Shown: positions 29,053 through 38,000 of the stretch, piece after piece
Position numbering within the stretch: the stretch's first letter is position 1
Layout of the letters: each line of letters opens with the position of its first letter
Source: Fuerstiella sp.
Lineage (GTDB): Bacteria > Planctomycetota > Planctomycetia > Planctomycetales > Planctomycetaceae
Length of the DNA stretch: 64,000 nucleotides
Assembly (NCBI GenBank): GCA_029245955.1
Contig: JAQWOH010000015.1
Coordinates: forward strand, 62,001-126,000
Direction: 5' to 3'
The notes under the pieces: model-generated
Database searches by the model: none
Told to the model about the DNA's origin: nothing
The model's input: the letters and a program-made list of their open reading frames with translations, nothing else
Made by a program: the position numbers and the translations under genes

Positions 29053-30446
29053 TCGGTGGGCCCCTTCGCTCTCTGCAGCAACATGCCGTTTTGCGCTGCA
29101 GGCAGAGGCGACACGACAACCTGGTCACCCGCCTGCAGACCACTACCGGCTGCCCGAACAAACGCCGCTGGACCCTCAGTATGAACCAGAGAGACCTGTC
29201 TGATTTCCAGCCTGCCATCGCGGTCGACCCAGATCTGTTCGCCGGGACGCACGGCTTCGACGGGAAGAAGCAGTAGTGGCACCGGCGACTCGATGGATAT
29301 CCGGACAGCAACGTGCATGCCGCTCAGGAGCGCAGGCAGACGAATGGTGGCTCGCCCGCCATCGCTGTCGTTGACGCGTGACTTTTGTGGTTGCTCAATC
29401 AGAATTCGGCATGGAAAGGTTCGCGTATCACGATCGATTCCTGTGCCTTCAAGTCGAGACGTGTATCCGTCCCAGATGGTTTCGACGCCTTCAAACACAA
29501 AGGCTATCTCACACGGTACTGGTGGCAGGTCGACGGGATCGGGCGGAAATTGCATCAGGTCGACTGAATCGACAGAAGCCGCCGGCGTCATGTTGTCGTG
29601 CTGTTCCCCGGCTTGTTTACGTTGCGACCAGACCCAGGCCAGCTCTTCACCTCGCAGCTGACATTTTACCTCCATTCGGCTGCCGTCACTGATGTGGACA
29701 AGCACATCACCCGACTTGGCGTAATCGCCTTCTTCAATAAGGTCGTCCACGATGCGACCATCCAGCAGCGATTTCACTGTGCATCGCTCTACATCGACCT
29801 TTGCTCGTTCCAACTGTGCCTCAAACAATGTCTTGGTCGCTTCCCGCGTTTTTCGTTGCTGGCCAAGCGTCATCAACTGGTTGCGAAGCGTCTGCAGAGA
29901 ATTACGAGCCGTGAGTTCCAGCTTCATGGCGGATTCCACTTCCGTCTCGTTGGCTGTATTACGTTTGAGCAACGACTGCATTCGTTCCAGATGTTTCTTC
30001 TGCAGCAGCCAGTCTTCTTCCGCCAGCCTGATCAGAGCCTGGGTATTCTCCACGTCAATAGAAACGGCCTTGATTTCTTCCCGGACCTGCTGCAGTTCCG
30101 CAGACAATCGTTTGACTTCCAGCGAATAGTTGGTTGGGTCAATTTCAAACAACACCTCACCCTTTCCAACAAATGTGCCTCCGCGCGCCCTGTCAGACTT
30201 GTGAGTGATGCGACCTTCGACCTCTGCACCAACTGTGACCACGCGATAAGTGGCAGCCTCGCCGTCCGTTTTGACGTCGAAGTGTTTCAGCCCGCCGATG
30301 ATCTCTTTCGTTTCCACAATAATTGCGGCATCACCATCGTCCGAATTCTGTGTCGGCACATCCGGCTTTTGTCCAAAGAAACGAAATCCCGCCACGCCGG
30401 TGGCCAGTATAAGAATCGACACGACAACATTAACAACAGGTTTCAC
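29049..30446 (-). CDS. RND efflux periplasmic adaptor (membrane fusion protein)
   Basis: A 465-residue HlyD/AcrA-type adaptor. An N-terminal membrane anchor (VNVVVSILILATGVAGFRFFG) is followed by the first half of a lipoyl/barrel-sandwich domain (VGAEVEGRITHKSDRARGGTFVGKGEVLFEID). A long alpha-hairpin follows (about residues 110-210, RLSAELQQVREEIKAVSIDVENTQ...), then the second lipoyl half (CTVKSLLDGRIVDDLIEEGDYAKSGDVLVHISD) and a beta-barrel/membrane-proximal part ending VDRDGRLEIRQVSLVHTEGPAAFVR. It bridges the inner-membrane permease to an outer-membrane channel encoded elsewhere. It lies 16 bases after the tetR stop and overlaps the permease start. Confidence 0.92.
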   Translation of the reverse strand: MKPVVNVVVSILILATGVAGFRFFGQKPDVPTQNSDDGDAAIIVETKEIIGGLKHFDVKTDGEAATYRVVTVGAEVEGRITHKSDRARGGTFVGKGEVLFEIDPTNYSLEVKRLSAELQQVREEIKAVSIDVENTQALIRLAEEDWLLQKKHLERMQSLLKRNTANETEVESAMKLELTARNSLQTLRNQLMTLGQQRKTREATKTLFEAQLERAKVDVERCTVKSLLDGRIVDDLIEEGDYAKSGDVLVHISDGSRMEVKCQLRGEELAWVWSQRKQAGEQHDNMTPAASVDSVDLMQFPPDPVDLPPVPCEIAFVFEGVETIWDGYTSRLEGTGIDRDTRTFPCRILIEQPQKSRVNDSDGGRATIRLPALLSGMHVAVRISIESPVPLLLLPVEAVRPGEQIWVDRDGRLEIRQVSLVHTEGPAAFVRAAGSGLQAGDQVVVSPLPAAQNGMLLQRAKGPTE

Positions 30447-30462
30447 CGACAGTTCTCCAGCC

Positions 30463-31065
30463 TTATGAATTCTTGTGTCGAGGCATCAGCCCCTGTAACA
30501 ACACGTTCACCATGTACGCTGCGTATTCGCTTTGTGTATGTCCGGTGGGATGTTTTTCCAGCATGTCCGTTAACATAGCTGGGCCGTGCATCGACGTCAG
30601 AATCAACATCGCAGTTGCCTTGAAATCGACATCACGGATCATTCCGCGAGCCGCTGCTCGCCGAAGCCACCCGGACAGCACTCGGATATCCACCAGCGGT
30701 GGAGCTTCGTCATATCGGGCAAACAGATCCTTTGGGTCAACTCCGCTCCATCTGAGTACAGACATGCGGTGGCATATGTCCACAAAAAAATCGGCCAGCT
30801 CCTCCAGAATCTCAGTCAGCTGAGCATCAAGTGACCGTTCATCCGGACCAGCTTCAACCATCGGAATCCATGAGGCTGGACTGTCCGGAGCGATTGCCGC
30901 CAGCAACAGATCCTGTTTGCTGTGAAATCGCTTGAACAGGGCCTGGGCAGATACTCCCAGCTGATCAGCGATGACATCGGTCGGCACGGAAGGACCATGT
31001 TTCAGAAAGCACTCTCTGGCTGTCTGCAGAATCTGGTCATCTGAAATTGTACGGGGTCGTGCCAT
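30463..31065 (-). CDS. TetR/AcrR-family transcriptional repressor
   Basis: A 200-residue regulator. The N-terminal helix-turn-helix is standard (DQILQTARECFLKHGPSVPTDVIADQLGVSAQALFKRFHSKQ written in separate blocks: helix 1 ILQTARECFLKHG, recognition region VSAQALFKRFHSKQDLL). The C-terminal ligand domain is helical without recognisable residues. It is the first gene of the efflux operon, so it very likely represses its own transcript and the pump. A perfect palindrome 21 bases upstream of its ATG is the obvious operator. Confidence 0.9.
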   Translation of the reverse strand: MARPRTISDDQILQTARECFLKHGPSVPTDVIADQLGVSAQALFKRFHSKQDLLLAAIAPDSPASWIPMVEAGPDERSLDAQLTEILEELADFFVDICHRMSVLRWSGVDPKDLFARYDEAPPLVDIRVLSGWLRRAAARGMIRDVDFKATAMLILTSMHGPAMLTDMLEKHPTGHTQSEYAAYMVNVLLQGLMPRHKNS

Positions 31066-31085
31066 TGTCGTTGCTTTTAAGAGTG

Positions 31086-31107
31086 TTAGTTACTCGACGG
31101 TAACTAA
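31086..31107. promoter_or_regulatory. Palindromic operator for the TetR-type repressor
   Basis: Perfect inverted repeat TTAGTTAC-N6-GTAACTAA, centred 21-42 bases upstream of the tetR ATG (31065) on the minus strand. Size and position are typical of TetR-family operators that overlap the promoter. On the minus strand a weak -35-like TTGCCT lies just upstream. Binding is inferred, not shown. Confidence 0.75.
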
Positions 31108-31517
31108 TGCCCCGTCCGGAGCCAAGGCAATATTCTCGATATTTGACCATCGGGGTGCACAATGGGCCTGTTCTGCAACTGTTTAGCTGTGAGACAGCGA
31201 CAATGAGATTCTTTGAGCCATCGATACCCCAATTTGGTGAGACAGCTAACTGAGAAGATCCGACGGGGGCTTCTGTTGAATGCTGAGCAATTCGCCATCG
31301 TGTGGACGCCGGATTCTGACATGACGTGACCGAGCCCTGTGGGCATTTGACGTCATCTGGTGTTACCCTGCCGATTCTCGTTTCGATGAAATATATTGCG
31401 GGATTACACACGAACCAGTTTGTGTGCAGCAGGGTAGCGACCAACAGGAGTCGTTCGGCAGTTTTTCTGTGTCACGTTGTACCGGCCGCGAGGCTGTGCC
31501 GCGAGAGGAAAATTATC
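31108..31517. other. Divergent intergenic region with direct and inverted repeats
   Basis: About 410 bases between the TetR operator and the DUF3179 gene. GTGAGACAGC occurs twice as a direct repeat (31189-31198 and 31237-31246). TTAGCTGT (31183-31190) and ACAGCTAA (31242-31249) form an 8-bp inverted repeat. A small hairpin with a four-base loop (CACACGAA / TTTGTGTG, 31407-31426, one G-T pair) lies 92 bases before the DUF3179 start. No gene is supported here. Confidence 0.45.
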
Positions 31518-32513
31518 ATGTTGAAATGGCTGAAAATCGTGACGGGCTGTGTGGTTATTGCGCCAGGGTTTGCAGTGTGGCACACAGCTCCCCTGGCGAA
31601 CCCCGGCGGGATATCCGAAGCGGCAGATCCGGATCGCTATGCCCCTCGTCAGGTGCTCCGGCAGCCGATTCGTCCGATCACTAATCCGGTGATCGTTGCG
31701 GCTGCAGAAACAGATACGGCCGCGAATGAGCTGGTTATCGGCGTGGAGGTTAACGGGGCTGCCCGAGCGTATCCGATCAACCAGCTGACGGGGCCACAAC
31801 GAGAAATCATCAACGACGTGCTGGGGGGCACGGCGATCGCCGCGACATGGTGACACCTGTGCCACAATGGCGTCGTGTACGTCAGAGAAGTTGATGGCCG
31901 GTCACTCACACTGCAGGTGTCCGGAAAACTATGGATGAGAAGCCTTGTGATGTCGGATGTGGAAACGAAGACGGAATGGTCGCATCTGCTGGGCCGAGGA
32001 ATGGCTGGAAAGCTGAAGGGGCGTGAACTGAAGCCGGTCATCACGGACATGGTAACGTGGTCTGTCTGGAAGGATCAGTATCCGGACACGACGGTGCTGG
32101 ACATGAGCCGAACCTCTCGCGAATACACCCGGCTGTTCTACCGTGACCCCGACCGGTTTGTCTTTGGATTTGAAGTCAACGGCCAGGCCTTTGCTCTGCC
32201 GATGACGGACATGAGGGCAAATCCTGTGCATCAGTTTTTCACTGGGAAAACACCATTGCTGGCCACATTCGACAGAGCTGGCGCTGTGACTCACCTGTTT
32301 GGGCGACGCGTCGATGGTCGCGTGCTGGATTTTGAACAGGTGAGCGATTTGACGATGATGGACCAACAGACGTCCAGTCACTGGAACCGATTGGACGGAA
32401 GTTGCGTAAAAGGCGAATTGCGGGGTAAAATGCTGGAACAACGAGTCGGCATTATGTCTTTCCGCAACGCGTGGCTGAATTTCCATCCGGACTCTCAGAA
32501 CGTCCGCTTCTAA
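31518..32513 (+). CDS. DUF3179 protein with in-frame TGA at a CxxC cysteine (candidate selenoprotein)
   Basis: Read through the TGA, the gene encodes 331 residues. The start at 31518 has a good AGAGGA eight bases upstream, and an N-terminal signal or anchor (MLKWLKIVTGCVVIAPGFAVWHTA) suggests export. Before the TGA the DUF3179 blocks are VIGVEVNGAARAYPINQLTGPQ and EIINDVLGGTAIAATW. The TGA (31851-31853, codon 112) falls where the first Cys of the conserved CxxC is expected, and the frame continues without interruption as HLCHNGVVYVREVDGRSLTLQVSG, VFGFEVNGQAFALPMTDM and WLNFHPDSQNVRF. So the motif is either Sec-x-x-C, as in redox selenoproteins, or a nonsense mutation. I recall DUF3179 members being labelled as possible selenoproteins, which supports recoding. 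A hairpin just after the TGA is weak. Confidence 0.65.
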
Positions 32514-32683
32514 GCCATAAAAGCCTGTCGTGGTGTTATTCGGTCGAAATTACGGAGCCACCGTCGTTGTAGATGAGGGCAACGGGTGTGACTGGCGCAG
32601 GATCGACATTGACACCCCTGGCTGTTTCCCGATTCAATTCGCGTTGAACGACCGAAATCACGAAGTGGAATGGAGTCTCTGGA

Positions 32684-33634
32684 GTGCGAATCGGCTGGGT
32701 TGGAGTTCACGCAGAAGGAATTTCGGCATTGAAAGCCGTCTGTGGCGCAGAATACGACGTCGCTGGTCTGATGACGCTGCGCCGGGACAAAGCTGACAAA
32801 CGCTGCGGATCAGCGGACTACGAATTAATCAGCCTGCGGTACGACATCCCGTACCATGAAGTCGACAACATTAACGATGCCAGCAGCGTTGCCTTGCTGC
32901 AGGCCTGGTGCTGTGATGTGCTTGTCGTCCTGGGCTGGGGACAAATTCTTGGTCCTGAGGCACTGCAGCAGGTGACGATTGGTGTTGTCGGTGCCCACGC
33001 ATCGCTGTTGCCGCATAACCGCGGTAGTGCACCAGTCAACTGGGCCATCATTCGTGGCGAACACGAAACCGGAAATTCACTGATCTGGCTGGAAGAAGGC
33101 GTCGACGCGGGACACCTGATCGACCAGCAGTCATTTCCGATTACTGCTTACGACAGTTGTACGAGTGTGTACGACAAAGTTGCTGATAGCAATCGTGATA
33201 TGTTGCTCAGTCTGTTACGTCAACTGGAGGCCGGCGAACGACCAGGGCAACCACAGCAGGTTACTCACGAAGCCGTGTTGCCGCGACGGCGTCCACAGGA
33301 CGGCGTCATTCACTGGAACAGCAGCAGCGAAGAAATCTACAACCTTGTCCGGGCGCTGACGCGTCCTTATCCCGGCGCATTTGCGTTTCTGAACAATCAG
33401 CCCTATCGGATCTGGACCGCTGCCAGGACGCCCATGACAGTGTCGATCGCAGAGGCCGGCACTGTCATGGGCCCTGTTCACAGTCCGGAACCAAAGGCCT
33501 GTGGACAGATGGTCGCAACGGCCGATGGTGCGGTATTGGTTCTTGAGGTGGAAGACGCATCGGGCAACGTGCTGCAGGGACCGGAGCTCAGCGAACAGGA
33601 CTGGACGGGAAGAAGACTCAGCAATGCCGCATAA
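32684..33634 (+). CDS. Formyltransferase-family protein (Fmt/ArnA-like), probably amino-sugar N-formyltransferase
   Basis: A 316-residue protein with a GTG start supported by GGAG at 32672-32675. The N-terminal Rossmann-like domain carries CDVLVVLGWGQILG and the folate-enzyme signature HASLLPHNRG (His105), and the catalytic Asp is present in WLEEGVDAGHLI (Asp141). The residue two before the His, Asn in Fmt and ArnA, is Gly103 here. A C-terminal barrel-like domain follows (DGVIHWNSSSEEIYNLVRALTRPYPGAFAF). The last 11 bases overlap the PIG-L gene. True Fmt is usually beside def; this context instead indicates formylation of a sugar amine during surface-glycan synthesis, using 10-formyl-tetrahydrofolate. 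Confidence 0.8.
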   Translation: MRIGWVGVHAEGISALKAVCGAEYDVAGLMTLRRDKADKRCGSADYELISLRYDIPYHEVDNINDASSVALLQAWCCDVLVVLGWGQILGPEALQQVTIGVVGAHASLLPHNRGSAPVNWAIIRGEHETGNSLIWLEEGVDAGHLIDQQSFPITAYDSCTSVYDKVADSNRDMLLSLLRQLEAGERPGQPQQVTHEAVLPRRRPQDGVIHWNSSSEEIYNLVRALTRPYPGAFAFLNNQPYRIWTAARTPMTVSIAEAGTVMGPVHSPEPKACGQMVATADGAVLVLEVEDASGNVLQGPELSEQDWTGRRLSNAA

Positions 33635-34301
33635 ACGGGTTCTTGTCATCGCTGCTCATCCGGACGATGAACTGCTCGGCTGTGGCGGCACTGTCGCGCT
33701 GCACACACAGGCCGGAGACGAAGTCACGTCTGTCATCGTGTGCGAAGGCGAATCTCTGCGCTACGGTGAAGACGGAGTCGGTCAAACAGACCACATCCAG
33801 GAACCTGCCAGGGTCCTTGGAGTGAAGGAAGCACGTACTCTGAAGTTTCCGGACCAGAAACTGGACACATTCACTCTGACGGAAATTATCACTCCGCTGG
33901 AACAGGCTGTCCAGGACACCAGACCGCACATCATCTACACGCAGTATGGAGGCGACATCAATCGCGACCACGAATTACTGTTTAAGGCCATGCTGGTCGC
34001 TTCCCGACCGACGGAAGATTTCATCGAAGCAGTTTATGCATTTGACACCGCCAGCAGCACAGAATGGGCCTATCCGCGCACATTCATCCCCGATGTCTGG
34101 GTCGATATCACGTCAACACTGCAGACAAAGCTGGACGCCATGGCCTGTTACGAAAGCGAAGTACGCGCCTATCCTCACCCGCGGTCACTGGACGCGCTGG
34201 CTAACCGATCTGCGGCCTGGGGAAATCAATGCTGCATGAAGCATGCAGAAGTTTTTATGACCGTTCGCAGGACTCTTCGAAATGGCCAAACGCCTGTTTG
34301 A
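33624..34301 (+). CDS. PIG-L family N-deacetylase (LmbE-like)
   Basis: A 225-residue zinc-dependent deacetylase. The zinc motif AHPDDE (His12, Asp15) is at the N-terminus in VLVIAAHPDDELLGCGGTVA, and the distal metal region YTQYGGDINRDHELLF supplies the second His site. The family removes acetyl groups from GlcNAc-type sugars. The start overlaps the formyltransferase stop by 11 bases and the stop overlaps the sugar-transferase start by 20 bases, so the three genes are translationally coupled. In this operon it may expose an amine that the preceding formyltransferase modifies. Confidence 0.85.
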   Translation: MPHKRVLVIAAHPDDELLGCGGTVALHTQAGDEVTSVIVCEGESLRYGEDGVGQTDHIQEPARVLGVKEARTLKFPDQKLDTFTLTEIITPLEQAVQDTRPHIIYTQYGGDINRDHELLFKAMLVASRPTEDFIEAVYAFDTASSTEWAYPRTFIPDVWVDITSTLQTKLDAMACYESEVRAYPHPRSLDALANRSAAWGNQCCMKHAEVFMTVRRTLRNGQTPV

Positions 34302-34977
34302 CATTCTGGCCTCGCTGGCAGCTCTGCTTCTGCTGGGGCCCGTAATTCTGTTCGCGGCCGCCGGAATTCGCCTGTCAAGCCGGGGACCGGCGTTCTACTG
34401 CCCAAAGCGAGGTGGTCTGCGAGGCCAGCCATTCACACTGTTCAAGCTGCGAACCATGCACCTGAACCACGGCGCCAACGTCAGCGTCGTCACCGGTGCC
34501 AACGATTCGCGTGTCTTTGCCTTTGGCAGCGTGCTGCGAAAACTAAAGATTGACGAACTGCCACAGCTGTGGAATATTTTGCGGGGCGACATGACGATTG
34601 TTGGTCCTCGTCCGGAAGATCTGAAGATCGTTGCACAGCATTACGACGAAATCGGCATGTCGACGCTGGCCGTTCGCCCTGGACTGACCGGAGTCGGCAG
34701 TATTTACTACTACACACACGGCGAAAAAATGCTGACGGGGCCCGACCCGGAACAGATCTATGCGAGGGATCTGCTGCCCGTCAAACTGGCTCTTGAAGCC
34801 GTTTATCTGCGACGAGCGTCGATGATTTATGACGTGACGCTGATCATTCGTACGGTGGTCGCCATTGTACGCGTCATGTCTGGTCAAGCAGAGTTTCCCG
34901 ACCCGCCCGAAATGTCGGACGCCTGCGGGCTGCCTGGCACGTCAGAAGACACGTTGACCCGCCGTCACGTGGCCTGA
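34282..34977 (+). CDS. Polyprenyl-phosphate sugar-1-phosphate transferase (WcaJ/PglC type)
   Basis: A 231-residue monotopic sugar transferase that would start glycan assembly by moving a sugar-1-phosphate to undecaprenyl phosphate at the inner membrane. The N-terminal membrane hairpin is LFDILASLAALLLLGPVILFAAAGI. Catalytic-core blocks are SRGPAFYCPKRGGLRGQPFTLFKLRTM, RKLKIDELPQLWNILRGDMTIVGPRPE (Asp-Glu dyad) and LAVRPGLTGVGSIYY. The size matches the minimal PglC-type enzymes rather than the five-helix WbaP type. It completes the three-gene overlapping operon with the formyltransferase and PIG-L genes. Confidence 0.9.
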   Translation: MAKRLFDILASLAALLLLGPVILFAAAGIRLSSRGPAFYCPKRGGLRGQPFTLFKLRTMHLNHGANVSVVTGANDSRVFAFGSVLRKLKIDELPQLWNILRGDMTIVGPRPEDLKIVAQHYDEIGMSTLAVRPGLTGVGSIYYYTHGEKMLTGPDPEQIYARDLLPVKLALEAVYLRRASMIYDVTLIIRTVVAIVRVMSGQAEFPDPPEMSDACGLPGTSEDTLTRRHVA

Positions 34978-35090
34978 GCCCGACGGGCGCCGGCGCTCAG
35001 CAGTATGACGATTCGGGGTACGCCATGACATTGAACGGTGTCGTGGTGCCGACGGCACGTCAGCGGCAGTACACCGTAGTTTTTTCGCTT

Positions 35091-38000
35091 CTACTTCTGT
35101 TCCGATGCTCCGGCATTGTCATTGTCAAAGACCGGCTTTACGGACGGGTCAGCGAACTCGGCCATCACGGTCTCAATAATGTCAACCAGTCCAGTAGCAG
35201 AAACAGATATAGGCGATTCAGCACGGCTGGTGTCGTCGCTTTGGGAAATCGGTTGAGAAACGTCATGGGCATCCCGCCGCTGTGCTTCAGGACGTACGGC
35301 GGGATCGGCTTCCGCGTTCTTTGCCGACAACGTGACATTCAGGGACGTAAGAGCAACCTGAAGTCCGTTGGTCTGCTCTGAGGTGTCAAGACTGGCGAAG
35401 TTGGAGTCGACGGTAAATGCCTGAGAGTTGCTCCAGCCGCTGGCAGTTCCTGCGGCATTAAATGCCTGGACCCAGAACCGAAAGGTTCCGTTTTGCAGCG
35501 TGTGCGTCGAAAGGGCAATGTTGTTGACGATATTAAGTTCGTTAACCGCGACCTGAATCGCGATAGATTCCTGTCGAAGCAGATCGCGGACCAGAATCTG
35601 GTATCCGACACTGTCCGGCGAATGCAGCCATTCAAACGTAACCTGATTGTCCTTATCGGTGACGGTGCCAACGGGGCCGAAGGCAACAGGAGTTGTGGCA
35701 TTCGGGAGATCGATTCTTATGTCATACCAATCACTCCATTCGCCCAACTCTCCGACAGAATTCTCTCCGCGGACGCGAGCGCGATAGCCCGCTTCGGGCA
35801 GTATCAGGTCGACTGTGTACTGTTGCGTCAAGATTCCTGTCGTGTCGATTAACAGTTCGCCGGATGTTGTGGCTTCGAACTGCAGATGATACCTGGCGTC
35901 TGGATCGGGCGTCGTCCAGACGATGGTTGGAGTCAGAGTCTCAACGCTGCCCACAGCGTTGCGTACTGGTTGTGTAATTGTGGGCTTGGCTGGTGTTGGC
36001 ACATCCACGAAGAATTTGTAGACACTACTCCATTCTCCAACTTCCCCGACTTTGTTAAACCCTCGAACCCAGGCCCGATAGTTTCCCTGAGGCAGGTCTG
36101 TCGTCGCCGTGAAGCTGGTGCCTTCCAGAGTTGTCTCGTGAATGATCCGGTTGGTACCACTATCCAGGTGGTTCACCCACAACTCATATGTCTCTCCGTT
36201 GTTAACAGCTGTCCAGGTAAACACAGGAACGGACGTCAACACCTTTGCCAGAACTATCCCGTCGTCGTCCAGCGTTACCGGACCTGTAACTGTTGGTCGA
36301 CCGGCAGGCAAAAGATCCACTTCAAATGTCAAGGCCTGGCTCCATGCGCTCTTTTCGCCGGCAGCGTTTGTGGCCTGCACCCACGCTCGGTAACGTCCCT
36401 GTGTCAATTCGCTGGTTGGTGTAAACGAATTTACGCCCAACAGGCCAACTTCATGAATGACACGTGGCTGCCCCGTACTGAGATTGTTTACCCACAGCTG
36501 ATAACTGTGGCCAAACGTCTGAGCATCCCATGTAATCGTTGGCGTTAAGTCGTCTGTTGTACCGATTGAGGCCAGCACAGGCGTTGTTGGTGAAGGCACA
36601 TCCAGCGTGAAAACTTCCGGGTCGCTCCATGGGCTGCGTTCACCAATTGCATTGAACGTCCGTACCCATGCAGCGTATTGCCCCTCACCTGGTAACTGAC
36701 TGAACCATGTGTAGCTACTGCCATAATGTTCAGTGACATAAATGACTCTGTCGTATATCGCGTGGACCTGTGGAGTCCCGGTGCCGGCACGAACCTTACC
36801 CACCCAGAGAGTACTTGTTGTCGCGTTCTCAGTGGTCCACCGAAATTCCGGTTGAGCGTTTGATGTCGTATCTACGGAAGGGTTGAGAATCGTCGGCTTT
36901 GGGGGGTCCGGGAAGTCGATCTGGAATGTCGTGGGTAGACTTTGAGGTGACGTTTCGCCCACTTCATTCACGCCCGACACTCGAATCTGATACGTTCCCT
37001 GGAGCAACTGTGGCAGTTGAAACGACGTCGTGGTGATTCCGGTCTCATCGACGACGACACTGCCGGCCTGATCCGACACCTGCAGGTCGTAAGTTGTTGC
37101 GAAAGCTTCAGACGACCACTCGGCCAACGGTGCCAGGTTCTGAACAACCCCCTTTGGTGAGATGATCGTCGGTGAGGCTGGTTCCGGTACATCGACGGTA
37201 AATGCTGACGGCTGACTGAATGGTCCTGCCTCATCCTCTACGTTAACGGCCTGCACTCGAACGCTGTAGGTTCCCTGGGACAGTACCGGCGACGAGTACG
37301 ATGTTCCGACGATGGCCTGTTGAGAAATCACAACCGCCCCGGCTGCATCGTTGACTTCCAGGTTGTACGTCGCGCCATTGGGAACCGCCGTCCACTGAAT
37401 TGTGGGAGTTGTGTCCCCAATCGTGCCGGTCGGAGCTGTGATTTGCGGGGCCACAGGCGGCAGAATCTCGACTTCACTACCGAAGAAATTGAGTTCGAAA
37501 GAGCCCCAGTTACCTGTGTTGTTCGCAACACTGTCTGTTACGGTCACAGTCCAGTCACCCTCGGACGATTCGTCCCAGTGACGCGTTGAAGTAAAGCTCC
37601 AGTTGCTGTAGGCCGCGGCATTTTCCTCGCTGCGAGATTGCGCCAGAATCGACTGCGTGCCTGACGGCGAAGTCAGAACAACATCCAGTTCACCGACACT
37701 GCCTGTATGCGTTGCGCTAAAAATGACCTGGACATACTCAATCGAAACAGCATCCGCTGCTGCGACATTCACTGTCTGAGTGACCGAACCGCCACCAGCG
37801 TCGGGGATCGCCTGATCAACCGTCTGTACACCAGTGGAAAAGGTCTGTTCCGGACCCAGTAACACGTGACTCACAGCTGAGTTGACTGCAGCGGTGGCAT
37901 CGATGCCACCGAAGCCGTATTCGTGATTTACCCAAAGTCCTGCCCCATTTTGCACCCAGTCGGCATTAGTCGGATCCACTCGCTCGGCTGTGGTAGCCAG

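Noticed and set aside
31857..31875. Hairpin just after the DUF3179 TGA as a SECIS element
   Set aside because: One mismatch, two G-T pairs and a loop only about 12 bases after the TGA; too weak to count as proof of recoding.
35091..35400. Possible sorting signal (PEP-CTERM or LPXTG type) at the C-terminus of the subtilase
   Set aside because: The last 90 residues are acidic and polar with no hydrophobic helix, so no known anchor is supported.
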